Shown: positions 1 to 10,666 of the stretch, one piece after another | How the letters are laid out: the number at the start of each line of letters is the position of its first letter | Position numbering within the stretch: position 1 is the first letter of the stretch | From: Orthonyx spaldingii | Lineage: Eukaryota > Chordata > Aves > Passeriformes > Orthonychidae | Assembly: GCA_013397795.1 (NCBI GenBank) | Contig: VZTJ01005307.1 | Location: 833,826 to 897,825 of the forward strand | Length of the DNA: 64,000 nt | Direction of reading: 5' to 3' | Translations under genes and position numbers: made by a program | Notes under the pieces: generated by a model | What the model saw: only the letters and a program-made list of their open reading frames with translations | Told to the model about the DNA's origin: nothing | Databases searched by the model: none

Positions 1-2300
1 ATGGCATTACAAACAAACCAAGAGAAGCTCTGAAAAGCATAGCAAGGTCCCAGCAATGAAAGTCCTGTTCATCTGTGGGTAGATAAAAACAATCTCTCCA
101 GAGGTGAAGGAGCAAAGTCAACGCAGAATTTCCACTTCTCTCATCTCCAGTGTTTGTTCTGGGCCTCCGTGGCCCTCAGAGCGGCTTCAACATCTGAGGA
201 AAACAAATTTCAGCGCATCACTTTGAATAATCCTGACTGAGTCATCAATTTAAAACCCCAATTCCTATTAGCACTTCTCCTCGTCGCTCCCAAAGAGCTT
301 TGATGAGGTTGTGGCTGTTGGCACCGCGAGTTTGTGGTACACGTGATGATTCAGAGCTGCTCGCTCCCAAAAACGGATTCCTGCTCACACACAGCAGCAG
401 GAATTGCTGTTGGAGGACCAGGAAAGGGAAAGAAACCCCAGGAAAATCAGGGCATCGTCTGTCATCTCTTGGGATTGCTCATCTGGAGGTGGGGGGAGCT
501 TGGGGTCGAAGATCAGAGGCTGGAGAAGGGATTCTGGTGAGGGTGAGCAGGGAAAGGGGCTCTGGGGGAGCCCAAAGCCGAGCAGGGATTTCTGGTGGGA
601 TCTGGACTTCTCCTTCTACTGCCACTGGAATTGTTTCCCCGAGGTGTGAGGGGGAGCTTTGCCCCTGGCAGATGGAACTCAGTGAAACCATCCTGAGAGG
701 AGAGGGCTCCACAACTCGCTGCAGCCTCACCCTCTGAGATTGGCTTCATTTCCTGGTTCAGCAAGCAAGAATTAGTGGAAGATGCTGCAGAGAAACGAAG
801 GTCTAATGATCTCCAATTTATTCTCAGTGCCACTGGCAGTTTAGCCTTTATGACAGAGTATTTTTAATTAGTTTTTGAGTTTCCTCTTTGGAAGACCACA
901 GGCTCCAGATGGCAGGTGAGCTCATCCCCTCACCGTTTTAGGGACTTTGGCCTGTTTTCCTTATCTTCAGCTCTCCCTGTTCCAATGCAAGCAGGGTGAA
1001 ACAGCAAATCAGGAGGAAGGCATTAACAAGGAGTGAAAAACATCGAGCAGCAGAAATGGGAACAGGCTCTCAGCGCTCCCAAAGGGCCTGCATTGGGAAG
1101 AGGGTGCTTTTATCAAGTGAAAAAAACCAAAAAAACTGAAAAAAAAATATCAACCCCCACATGTAATGCGTGAAAAACTGATTTCACATAAACAAGGCCT
1201 GGAAGGAGAGGAGCCCTCACTGATGGAAGGAGGGGATGAGGTCCTGTAAGGTTAAAGGATGGAGCAGCCTCTGAACCCCTGGAGTTCCTCACCTGCAGGA
1301 GAGGAGCAGGACCGAGCCCGGGTGGGTTTGTGTGGCTCTCACAAATCCACCAGAGCCCGGAGCAGGCACTGCCAGCCCCTCCTGGCACAGATCCATGGTC
1401 CTCAGAGCAGTCACACCCACTCCTGGATGGAATCTGATCCCACCCCTGGCCATTAAACCCCTTCAGGCCAGATCTGCTGCTCTGCCCTGGTGCCGCTGGT
1501 GAGAGAAGGACACTGCTGGAGCCTTGATCCTTCTGGGGAATTCCCTCTGGATTTCCCAGCAGAAGTGGGGCTGATCTCGAGTGCATCAATGTCTCTGGGT
1601 GCTTTCAGGGAAGGCCTGGCCAGAGCCCCTGGGCTGGGCTGTCCTGTGGGTCAGGCAGGTCCCAGAGTCGCCGTTCTCACCCCAAACCTCCCCGGGCACT
1701 CAGCAGGGCTGGGGTGACAACACCAGGGGGTGACAACAGCCATCAGCGGGTGGCACCTGCACAGACAGCACAGGGGAACCTGCCAGCTCCTGCCCAACCT
1801 GCCGGGATCTGCACCAGGGCTGCTCTCGGGGTAAAACAGCAGCGGTTTCACGGGGTTTTGTCACCTGGAGAGGGTTCATAGCCAGAGGTGAAACTCTCAC
1901 AGTTTGTTCCCAAACGCTGGCTGGGTCCTGTGGGAGGCTGAGGCCAGACCCTGAGGGCTCCCAGCCCTCACCTGGAGCCAGGGGGGATGTTGGGGATCTT
2001 CCCCAAGCTCCCAGCTCAGGGATAACACACTCACAGCCAGCCAAGCACCTTTTCATCCACACCACTGCAAAGGTGCAGGTCCTGCTGCTTCCCTCAGTGG
2101 TAAAAACTTCACCAGCAGGAGATCAGAGATGAAATCCCACAACAAACTCCTCTGAACAGGTGAAATTCTCCTTGCCCTTTGCTGCTATTGGTGAGTCTAT
2201 AAAAAGCCCCAAGCCCAGGGCACGTTCCAGGCCTGCACCTTCCACGAGGGAAGCCTGAGCTCATTTCAAGTGCAAATGGCAGCGGATCAGGAACTTCCCC
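1..2300. other. Single-copy non-coding DNA, no gene seen
   Basis: Mixed-composition sequence with no tandem repeat, recognisable transposon or RNA gene. Open frames on both strands at 300-830 and 1113-2065 overlap one another in several frames, are rich in Ser, Pro and Gly and show no domain or plausible splice structure, so I read them as chance frames in moderately GC-rich DNA. Confidence 0.6.
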
Positions 2301-2740
2301 CTGTTCCCAACGCTGGCACTTCCTGTCATTTGCATGATAAAATTCTGCTGATTTCAGATTGCATTTCTCAAGACGGATTATTTGACACCCAGACTGTATG
2401 TTAGGGAATAAATTATTTTATTCTGTTCCCAACTGATCGCAGTCATGAATTCTGATTTGCTGACACTGAGTCCCAAACAAAAGCACAGAACCTTGTCTAA
2501 TAGTGCTATGAAAAAGGATATTCAGGAAATATTAACAAGTTTCATATGGTAATTTATGTAAATAGAAACCATAACTCAGTTGAAAAGATTCAGTTGGACC
2601 TATAGAAAGCGTCTGAAAGCCAAGGTTTTCATGATAAAACATAAATCGAGACTTAGTCTTTACAACCCAAATGTTGTGCTTTCTGGTACAGAACAAAGAA
2701 GGGAAAAACCAGAAGCTTCACTTTAATTAAAAAGTGAAAC
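2300..2740. other. AT-rich candidate conserved non-coding block
   Basis: The composition shifts to AT-rich with intact homeodomain-type words (AATTATTTTAT near 2410, TTAATTAAAA near 2723) and no repeat signature. This is the texture of a vertebrate conserved non-coding element, but conservation cannot be tested from one sequence. Enhancer function is inference only. Confidence 0.3.
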
Positions 2741-2843
2741 ATTTCCCAGTTTGGAGTTTAGGATCTGCAGTGGGGCACTTTTCCAGGATTGTGAGCAGAG
2801 CCTTTCCAACGGCGGCTCTGCAGGAGAAACACTGCAGCAGTCA

Positions 2844-3160
2844 TGTCCCTGGGCAGGGACACCTCACTGGTGACACAGGGACACCTTCCACTGTCCCAGG
2901 CTGCTCCAAGCCCCGTCCAGCCTGGCCTTGGACATTCCCAGGGATCCAGGGGCAGCCACAGCTTCTCTGGGCACCCTGTGCCAGGGCCTGCCCACCCTCC
3001 CAGGGAAGGATTTCTTCCCAATATCCAGTCTAATCCTGTTCTCTTTCAGTTTCAGCCATTCCCCCTTTTCCTATCAGTCCATGCCCTTTAGGGAAGTTCC
3101 TCTCCAGACTTCTTGTAGCCCCTTTAGGCACTGGGGTCCCCTTTAGGCTCTGGGATCAGC
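2844..3160 (-). mobile_element. CR1 LINE 3' fragment
   Basis: On the plus strand the sequence reads as the complement of the avian CR1 3' region. It starts at GGGCAGGGACACC, passes CACTGTCCCAGGCTGCTCCA, a CAGCCTGGCCTTGGACA stretch, and GGGGCAGCCACAGCTTCTCT, and reaches the more 5' CR1 words around TTCTTGTAGCCCCTTTAGG near 3110. The element is therefore inserted in minus orientation and is 5'-truncated, the usual state of CR1. It is the longest and best preserved CR1 copy in the window. The terminal ATTCTATGA-type tail is missing. Similarity fades beyond about 3140. Confidence 0.93.
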
Positions 3161-4310
3161 CACTCCCACCCCACCAGATGCCCAAGATCCTGATGTTGTC
3201 CTGATCAAAGCTCAGTGTCCTGAGCTTTCTTTGGTCCTGGGTACCTCCATGAAGGTGATTTCCAACCTTCCTAGAGCCAGCTCCTCCATATCTAGTCTCA
3301 GCTTTGCAAAGACCATGTATTTTAATTAAAGACTTTAATTAGTCTGCCCATAATCTGTCAGAGCTGTCATGCTGAGACGTAATTAATGTCTTACCTCTAC
3401 CTCTCAACTTCCACTATGTGTGTGTGCTTTCCAAATAAATCTGCACTCGTGTTTGAAGGGACAGAACAATAACAGCACTTGGCACTTCCTTCTGCTGGAA
3501 TAACTGAATTGTGCATTTATCAAGGGGCTTTCTCTGAGGCTGTCCAAAGGGCAGCAGAAAGCTGTGTGTGTACTCAGCACCTCGCAAGATTGAGCCTCCA
3601 GCACTCAATCAATATTTATAAATCATGCTCTGACCTGAAAGCAGCCTGGGATGTTCTGGGGGTGCTGGGCTTTGTTTGGTTTCCAAAAGCAAAATACCAA
3701 GGGCCAGAGTCTGAGGGATGTTGGAAACCAAACTTTCGACACTCAGAATTCAAAGACAAGCTCTCCTAAACAGCTCAGTTTCCATTTTGGCACTGAAATA
3801 AGAGTTTACATTGCCAGGATTGCAGCACGTTGGGTCTGAGGTTTAACTGCCAAGGAGCTTTTGGTTCTCGGTGATCTCTGGCTGGTGGGACTTGCAGCTC
3901 CTTCTACAACTGAATCACAGAGACACCTCATCCCTGCAGAACTGGGGCAATGGGAGAAGGAAAAGGGGTGCAGGATTGCACAGGAACATCTCTGCTCCCC
4001 TGCTGAGATCCTGGCTCCTCCCTGGCTGTGGAGAACAGGCCCTGCACTGACACCTGATGTCCCTTTGCCTCTTCTCCTCCCCGTTCCCATAGGCAGGGAA
4101 GAGATTCCCCCTGAAGGGCAATATCCATAAAACTGAGTGGAAGTTGTCAGGGAGAGAGCCCCAGCCAGCCCCACTGCCACAGTTCCCAGTGCTGGAGATG
4201 AGGAATTCTGCAGCCCTGAGCCCTTTGCCTCAGCCTGGCATAAATCAGCCTGGAGGCTGCCTGGCCCTGCCCTCTCCTGCCTGCCCCTTTCCTCATCTTA
4301 CCCCTGTCTG
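3161..4310. other. Single-copy DNA with AT-rich homeodomain-site core
   Basis: No gene or transposon was recognised. The left part (about 3290-3400) is AT-rich and carries a perfect 9-bp inverted repeat of TAAT-type sites at 3323-3341, plus a further TAATTAATG near 3382. The right part (3850-4310) is ordinary GC-richer sequence whose overlapping open frames on both strands have no recognisable domain. Confidence 0.45.
3323..3341. promoter_or_regulatory. Inverted repeat of two TAATTAAAG homeodomain-type sites
   Basis: TAATTAAAG, one spacer base (A), then CTTTAATTA: two perfect 9-bp arms. TAATTA is the core bound by many antennapedia- and paired-class homeodomains. A 1-bp-spaced symmetric pair could seat a dimer. 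The symmetry is seen directly; use as a regulatory site is inference. Confidence 0.3.
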
Positions 4311-4433
4311 CCCCATCCCATCCCATCCCATCCCATCCCATCCCATCCCATCCCATCCCATCCCATCCNNNNNNNNNNNNNNNNNNNNNNNATCCCATCC
4401 CATCCCATCCCATCCTATCCCACTCCTGCCTGC
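4311..4433. repeat. (CCCAT)n microsatellite with 23-base assembly gap
   Basis: A near-perfect CCCAT pentamer runs from about 4311 to 4425, with CCTAT and CCACT variants at the right end. It is interrupted by 23 Ns at 4369-4391. The minus strand reads GGGAT repeats, that is G-triplets with 2-base loops, a canonical G-quadruplex pattern that could explain the sequencing dropout. Open frames across it (PSHPIPSHP-type peptides) are repeat artefacts. Confidence 0.97.
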
Positions 4434-5460
4434 CCCATCCCTCACCCCACGTCCCTCTGCAGTGCCAGTTTTGATGTGTTCACTAAAGCTGGAGACCCAG
4501 GGACCGGGCTGTGGTTGAGTCGCTGCGTCAGCCGGGCCCTTTATTGTTATTAACGACGAGATCCTGCGGCTGGGCCGCTAATGGCTCTCAGCTCCCTCCC
4601 GTGTGTTTATTTTTCTTCCCCCTTCAAGCTGTCATTTCAGAGTAAATGACTTTTGCCTGCCTGCTTGTCAGGGAGCAGGGTAGCAGCACACCCAGCCTGG
4701 TGCTCCCGTTCCAGGCTGGTTCCGTCCCCGTCCCCGCGATTGCCGAGCAGAGGACGGAGCATCCTCCCATCTGTCTTACTTAAGTGGCGCGAGGCGCCTC
4801 GGCGCTGGATAGAGACATCATTTTTATTGCGCCGGGTTCTGGTGCTTGTTTTTGCTCTGAATTATTTACTAACCCCACTCCTGAGCAGGGAGAGGCGTGG
4901 GGCTGGAGGGGAGAGGCAGCGTTTTTACAGTGGGCGGTGGGAGGAAGAGCAAATTTTGCAAGCATCACTCAGAAACTCTGCTGTGATTTTCTCGCCTTTG
5001 TTCCATCTCGTGTTAAACGTGTTTGTGTCAGGCAAACAACCCACATTAGATGGAATTTCACACCATTCAAGGCATCAGTGTCTCCAGCCTTAATGTGTAT
5101 TATGTTCAAACATGCAACGTAATCCATCACAAACCCCTGCAGACCTCGCGCTTCCCTCCCGGTTTATCTGCTCCGAGCTCCCTCCTCGCACGCACGTAGC
5201 CAACCTTCTGTCGGTGGGTTTTGTTATTTATTTGGAAACAGCAGAGCAGATTCTCAGTCAGTGTTCGCTATCACAGCTCCTCTGGCTCCCTGCCCGTGGA
5301 TTTATCCCAGCAGAGGGGCCGTGCTGGCTGCTGGCTGGAATCTGCAGTGTTAACCGGGGGGATTTAGCCCGGCTCTGTTCCCAGCACACCCAAACTGACC
5401 AAACCTCTCTCATCACACCCTGCACGGCTGTCAGGGCCTGCCCTCACCCTGCACTCACCT
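4434..5460. other. Candidate conserved non-coding block, CpG-containing
   Basis: About 4520-5110 alternates GC-rich CpG-bearing words (palindrome CGAGGCGCCTCG at 4790-4801) with AT-rich words such as CTTTATTGTTATTAACGACG and ATCATTTTTATTG. No repeat or coding signature is present. The mix resembles developmental regulatory DNA. Frames of 112 to 156 codons here overlap in several reading frames and lack recognisable protein features. Confidence 0.3.
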
Positions 5461-6416
5461 GGAAAAAAATCCATTGTTTGGCCAGGAGGAAAATGTTTGG
5501 AAATCAAGCACGAGGTTTGCACAAGGAGGGAAGGCGGCTCTGGAGGAGCCTGACCCGGGGCAGCAGCGCTGCTGCGCTGTGAGGTTGGCAGCTCTGAAAA
5601 GGAGCAAAATGGACTGGAAAGGGAAAGAAAAAGCTTTAGGTTTGTTTGCAGGAGTTAATGCAAACAGAGCCAGAACCAATAATACCAAACCCACTCCAAT
5701 AGGGAGGAAAAATCTGTATTTGGTGAGAAGCAGAAGAGCAGTGACTCCTCTGAAAAGAACACTGAAATAAGTACCAGCATACTTTTAGATTATCACATAA
5801 ATTGAATTAGATCATATTTAAACTATGAAGTTTTAATTTAAAGAGCAACACTGTGCTGAGAAAGACACTGGTCTTCACTGAGAAGGCTTTCCTTGCAAAG
5901 AGATCTCCAGTGAATTTTGAAGCACTTTTGAGTCTATCTGGCTTTTCTGATAGAAATAGCAGGAAATATTGTGGCATGTTTAATTCTGTTTTTCACTGGA
6001 GACTTAATATTTTTCCTCCAAACTCATTTTTTTTTAGCACAGCCTCCCCATCTCAGTTCATTTTTTCGCAGTGCACATCTTCATCTCTCATCACTCAGCG
6101 CTCCCCATTTAGCGTATCAACATGGCAATTTCTGCAAATCAGAAAGCAAAGCCATTAACATTTGAAGTGGAAATTTTGAGTTTCTGATCATTAAATAGCT
6201 TGGAAATGTAGGAAAAAAATAACCTCCCTCTCCTTTAGTCCAAAGCTCCCAAATAAAACCCTCAGATGAAGGGGTCTGGATGAGTTTGAGTGCTTTTCCC
6301 AGAGGGGATGACAATGACCATTGTTAGGTTTTTACGTTCCACATCGATCCGACAAACCAGGGGAAGATACAACAGCTTTGTCTGACCCCTTTGTGTATGG
6401 AAAAGGCTTGGGGGGC
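5461..6416. other. Single-copy AT-rich DNA, no gene seen
   Basis: Mostly AT-rich sequence, including a run from 5760 to 5850 rich in AATTAGAT and TTTAATTTAAAG. No transposon, RNA gene or tandem repeat was recognised, and open frames are short and unremarkable. Confidence 0.5.
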
Positions 6417-6600
6417 CCTGACCAGGCTCCCCAGGGAATGGGCACAGCCCCAAAGCTGCCAGAGCTCCAGAAGCATTTGGACACCGCTCCCAGGGATGCC
6501 CAGGGTGGGATTTTGGGATGTCTGTGCAGGGCCAGGAGTGGGATGGATGATCCTGTGGGTTCTTTCCCACTCAGGACATTCCACGATCCTCTGAAGGGAC
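6417..6600 (+). mobile_element. CR1 LINE 3' fragment (variant 3' end)
   Basis: Sense-strand CR1-type 3' end: a gene-body remnant around GCCAGAGCTCCAGAAGCATT, then GGGATGCCCAGGGTGGGATT, TGTCTGTGCAGGGCCAGGA, a GATGATCCTGTGGGTTC stretch, and a degraded tail ACATTCCACGATCCT in place of the usual ATTCTATGATTCT. This 3' end differs from most other copies in the window, so it belongs to a different CR1 subfamily. Only the 3' end is present. Confidence 0.85.
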
Positions 6601-7076
6601 TCCCAGCTCAGTGTGAGTCGCTGGTGTTTGGTGACCCTGCTGCAGCAGAGGGGCTTTTTGCAGGACCAGCCGTGAGCTCATCCCCAAGGATGTCCCAGAG
6701 CTGCCCCTTCCAAGGAGGGGCCTGGTCCCACAGCTGCTGCTCTCCTGCTCTGCAGGGGTGGGTGCATCCCGCTCCACTGGCCCCAAATGTTTGCAGAACC
6801 CCTCGTTAGCCCTGGAGGCTGCTGAGATCTGCAGGGCTGGGGCTGGGGGAGGCTGGGCTATGCTGGCCTGGCTGCGGGGAGCTGGAGCTCCGTGCTTGGG
6901 GCCAGCTGTCTGCTGGCCCTGCTCAGCACTGCTCCCTCTGCTCCCCCTGCTCAGCACTCCCTTCACACCTTCCCAGGCACTGCCAGACTCCGTGCGAGGA
7001 GCCGAGGAGCCGTGTTTGTCCTGGTGCTCCATCTGCTCCCGCTGTCATCCTGGGGCTGCTGCCGGCTCGGGGGGTG
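6601..7076. other. GC-rich single-copy DNA before minisatellite
   Basis: GC-rich sequence with Leu- and Pro-rich open frames on both strands that continue into the adjacent minisatellite. Nothing recognisable as a gene. Confidence 0.5.
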
Positions 7077-7466
7077 CAGGGACCCCCAGTGTACCCAGCA
7101 CAGGGACCCCGGTTTTTCCCCAACACAGGGACCCCCAGTGTCCCCAGCACAGGGACCCCCAGTTGTCCCCAGCACGGGGACCCTGGTTTGTCCTCAGCAC
7201 AGAGACCCCAGTTACCCAACACAGGGACCCTGGGTTTGTACCCAGAACAAGGACCCTGGGTTTGTCCCTGACACAGGGACCCCAGGTTTGTCTCCAACAC
7301 CGGGACCCTCAGTTTGTCCCAGCACAGGGATCCCGGGTTTGTCCCCGACACAGGGACCCCGGGTTTGTCCCCAGCACAGGGACCCCCAGTGCACCCAGTA
7401 CAGGGACCCTGGGTTTGTCTCCAGCACAGGGACCCCGGGTTTGTCCCCAGCAGGGCCTGGGCAGCA
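7077..7466. repeat. Minisatellite, about 15 copies of a 24-28-bp unit
   Basis: The unit is approximately CAGGGACCCCGGGTTTGTCC followed by CCAGCA. I locate copies starting near 7078, 7102, 7128, 7152, 7176, 7200, 7222, 7250, 7277, 7302, 7327, 7352, 7378, 7404 and 7430. Units vary between a CCCAGTGT and a CCGGGTTTG core, which gives a higher-order pattern. The long open frames across it on both strands (212-244 codons, DPQCPQHRDP-type peptides) are artefacts of a repeat with few stop codons. Confidence 0.96.
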
Positions 7467-7558
7467 CCCCTGGGGACACAGGGCCATGGTGAGCCTGGGG
7501 AGCATCGATGGCTCTGCTCCAACCCCCTCAGCAAACATCCCCCCCTGAGCCTGCACCT
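7467..7558. other. Short spacer between minisatellite and CR1
   Basis: GC-rich single-copy spacer; nothing recognised. Confidence 0.5.
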
Positions 7559-7752
7559 CACAGAATCCCAGTACTATTAAGGTTGGGAAAGGCCTCCAAG
7601 CCCATCCAGTCCAACCCTTGGCCAAACGCCACCATGCCCAAAGTGCCACCTGCACCCATCTCCTGGACACTGCCAGGGGTGGTGGCTCCACCACTGCTCC
7701 TGGCACCCTGCTCCAAAGCCTGGCCACTCCTCCAGGGCAAAAATTCCCCCTG
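7559..7752 (-). mobile_element. CR1 LINE 3' fragment
   Basis: Plus-strand words CACAGAATCCCAGTACTATT, AAGGTTGGGAAAGGCCTCCA and CATCCAGTCCAACCCTTGG, then GCCACCATGCCCAAAGTGCC and GGTGGCTCCACCACTGCTCC, match the complement of a CR1 subfamily 3' end. The 3' terminus lies at the left, so the element is in minus orientation. The body ends at about CTCCAGGGCAAAAATTCC. Divergence is moderate. Confidence 0.92.
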
Positions 7753-7811
7753 CTTTGGATTGTGGCTGCTGATTTTTAATAATCACAGGAGATACTCCAT
7801 GAATGGCACAG

Positions 7812-7955
7812 ATTTCCCAGAGGAGCTGTGGCTGCCCCACCCCTGGGAGTGCCCAAGGCCAGGTTGGATGAGGCTTGGAGCACCCTGGGATGGTGTAAGG
7901 TGGAATTCAGTGATGTTTAAGTCACTTTCCACCCAAACCATTCCAGGATTTTGTG
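7812..7955 (+). mobile_element. CR1 LINE 3' fragment
   Basis: Sense CR1 words in order: CCCAGAGGAGCTGTGGCTGC, GTGCCCAAGGCCAGGTTGGA, GCTTGGAGCACCCTGGGATG, and the terminal CCACCCAAACCATTCCAGGA. It lies 60 bp from the preceding CR1 copy in the opposite orientation, so two independent insertions face away from each other with their 3' ends outward. Confidence 0.9.
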
Positions 7956-8588
7956 TTTCCCTGACCCTGCTGCACTTGCCCCTGATTTGGGACATCTGGG
8001 GAGAGGACATGGGGCTTGGGACTGTGGCTGCAGCACGTTTTAGGTTCCAAGCTCAAAAACTTCCGTGACATATTTTAATGTGTGTGATTTAGGAAAATAT
8101 GGTCCATTCCATCTGCTTTGCATGAATTTGAATGACTGATTAAAAATACAGGTTGAGATATTACAGCTACTAATAATTTCTCCACATGGCTGGCTCTTAA
8201 CGGATCGAGGGGAAATTGGGAATGAGGCTTTTTATCAATTTCCACAGGCAAGCTTTGCCATAATCCTTTTATTTCATCGAGAAATGTGTTTGTTTGTAGA
8301 CATTTTATTTGTTTAACAATTTCCCTCTTTTTCTTAATCTTTTCAGTAATTATTTCGTATTCTATAAATATTTAAACGAATTTAATTCTTCCTAGGAATT
8401 ATTCTTTTTCACTTCATCCTTTTCCCAGTGAGCTTCAGGTCCTTTCCAGGCCCCTCAGCCTGGTATCCTACTGATCATCCTGGTATTGCCCAGAAGATTG
8501 AGCTGCCATTCAAGCCCCAAAATTAGGAATAATTTTCTCTGGTTTCCCCTGCAGTAAGAGAGCTCTGGACAGCAATGAGGAAGAGCTC
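7956..8588. other. AT-rich candidate conserved non-coding block
   Basis: From about 8060 to 8420 the sequence is AT-rich and unrepetitive, with words such as TTTGCATGAATTTGAATGAC, CTACTAATAATTTCTCC and AATATTTAAACGAATTTAAT. This contrasts with the flanking GC-rich CR1 copies. Composition and motif texture suggest a conserved non-coding element, and that is inference. No exon signal is seen. Confidence 0.35.
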
Positions 8589-8626
8589 AGGTCTTTTCCA
8601 GCCTAAAGGTTTTTATGTTCTGTGCA
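8589..8626 (+). mobile_element. CR1 LINE terminal tail remnant
   Basis: CAGGTCTTTTCCAGCCTAAA followed by a degraded TTTTTATGTTCTGTG resembles the final 30-40 bp of CR1 elements that end in TTTTCCAACCTAAATGATTC. Very short, so confidence is limited. Confidence 0.5.
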
Positions 8627-10149
8627 GGTGGCAGCCAAAAATGCCCCATGCGGGATGGAGCTTCCAAGGGCTGAACTCTGTGTTGCTGAAGCTCTTCCCT
8701 TGCTTCAGCTGGACTGCACAAAAGATAAATTCTGCTTCTCTAACCTTGCCTGCTGGTTCTGTTGGCCTTGGAGGAAGGATTTGGGATGTGACGAAGGTTT
8801 TACTCCAAGTCAGAGCTGAGAGTCTCTGTGATAAATGCGATGATGCAGAATCCCAGTGCAGGGGTGAGGAGTGCCCTGCTCCTCCCTGGTGCAGCCCCAC
8901 AAACCAACCGCGTTCGTTCCTACAAATCCTGTTCCTCCTGAGTTTTGTGTGGTGAGCTGGGAGCATGGAAGGATCCTCACAATGTCTCTTTCCTGCCCCT
9001 GGTGTAGGAAATGGGTGCCCATGCAAATGTTTCACAGCAGGTTGGAATCTCTCAGCAAGAGTGATGCTCTCTAAAACCTGATTTTCTTTTGTAATCCCTC
9101 ACCAACCCGTCCTGCAGCACAATTTTAACTTCCTTCAGGTTCTGTAGCCAGGAAAACACACAGAATACTGAGTAGAGAAAGAGATGTTTCATTAACACCA
9201 ACACTGACATCACAAATATATCTTCTAATTGCTCCTCCAAAGGTGAAATCAATAGCTGGGCTTGCACGAGGGCTGAGCCACTTCTGAAAAATTCCACATG
9301 CCGTTTTTATGGGAGATGAATGTTGCTGAGAATTGGAGAGCTACTGTTTGCATGAGTGATCTGCCCAATTTGCTGCATATTACTCATAAATCTGGGAAGG
9401 AAAAAAAGTTATGTTGAACTCCTCTCTTACAAAAACATGGGCATTGGATCAGTGAGCGAAGGCAAACATAACAGATGAAAGCCATTAGAGATGGCTTGGC
9501 TTCTGCTGATTTCGTTCCTTGAATATTTCCACTTTACCAGCTTAGAGAATCCATCTCCTCCTGACCTTGGCCTCCCCACAGTATTCATTGTGTTTGGGTG
9601 GGGAAAAGGAGAATACATTAAAACACAAATCAAAGGGAGGAGCAAGACCTATCCTCACACACGTCTGGGGAGCAGTGAGCTCGCTCTCGTTTCAGATGAG
9701 AAATTCCAAATTTGTTAAGACAACAAGGCTCCAACGAGGTCAGCACAAGCCTGTGACAAACAGCTCTGAGATGATTTGGAATCCACCAGGGTTTGTTGCT
9801 GCAGTCCCCACACTGACAGGAACCTGTCTTGGAGGGGGCTGGTATGGGAGGGATTCACACTCGTGGTTCTCCAAAGCCTGGTGGATGAAAAGAGCGGAAT
9901 GTGTAGAGCAGAACTGCTCAGCTGAGTGTCTGGAAAGGGGAATGGCCTTGAGGGTGGATTGAAACTGCAGATATGGGGCAGGGTTGGTCAGAGCTGGTCC
10001 TTAAACATCTCCTACTGAAAATCTGCAGTCATTTCCAGTGTCCAGGTGCGTGGTGCCAGGTTATGGTGGTGAATGGAAATGCCACACACAGGCCAGGCCA
10101 TGCAGGTCTGGGGTGTGAGTGGTTTCCAGGTGGATTTAAACTTGGGGAG
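8627..10149. other. Single-copy non-coding DNA, no gene seen
   Basis: Mixed composition without recognisable repeat or RNA gene. Open frames of up to 140 codons (8613-9035 minus, 9567-9962 plus) have no domain, and similar-sized frames overlap them in other phases. Confidence 0.55.
10145..10149. repeat. Left target-site duplication of solo LTR (GGGAG)
   Basis: GGGAG directly before the TG of the LTR, matched exactly by GGGAG at 10662-10666 directly after its terminal CA. Confidence 0.88.
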
Positions 10150-10661
10150 TGTCCTGGGTTGCAATATAAGATATATTCTATTACCATCTCCACAAGCTGT
10201 TAAAACAGGTGGGGCACTGCTCGTTATCTCCTGCCATGACTCACCCCTGATAACGCCCTCCGGCAGCTATCTCTGTTAATGGGCCATCAAGAAACTGCCA
10301 CATGACTCATGGAATTACCTCATCCCATTGTGAGATGCTCTGCCCAGGGGGGAGGAGCCAAGCATTCCCAGCTGGATATAACCTGGGCCTTGGAACTGCA
10401 AAAGTCAGCCCTGCCTACTGGATTCCCAGAGGACAAGAGCTACCACTGGACCTTCAGGTGGAGACCACACCCTTCTACAGCATCACTGCTTTAACTGAAC
10501 CACTTCACTTGGACTGCTACCACCACCCTGACTAACAGGGTGTAAGGCTGTATCCCGACTCTGTCAGTTTTTTTCTTGTATTATTGCATTTACTTTAATT
10601 TTCCTATTAAATTATAATTCTGACTTGCAGTCTCCCACTGGTTTGTTTTCAAACTAGTACA
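10150..10661 (+). mobile_element. Solo LTR of an ERVL-like endogenous retrovirus, 512 bp
   Basis: The segment begins TGTCCTGGGTTGC and ends CAAACTAGTACA, so it has the TG...CA ends of an LTR. It is bounded by perfect 5-bp duplications (GGGAG). Internal landmarks fit a plus-oriented LTR: a TATA-like GGATATAACC at about 10374-10383, and an ATTAAA polyadenylation signal at 10606-10611 followed by a T-rich and CT-rich stretch. No gag, pol or env sequence is attached, so the internal region was lost by LTR-LTR recombination. A 5-bp duplication fits class III (ERVL) or some class I elements. I recognise the family as one common in songbirds, from memory and not from a database match. Intact duplications and low decay suggest a fairly recent insertion. 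Confidence 0.92.
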
Positions 10662-10666
10662 GGGAG
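10662..10666. repeat. Right target-site duplication of solo LTR (GGGAG)
   Basis: Exact match to 10145-10149. The pair brackets the 512-bp LTR and shows that the whole insertion is accounted for. Confidence 0.88.

Noticed and set aside
6758..7727. Long Pro-, Gln- and Asp-rich frames on both strands
   Set aside because: They are produced by the 24-28-bp minisatellite at 7077-7466.
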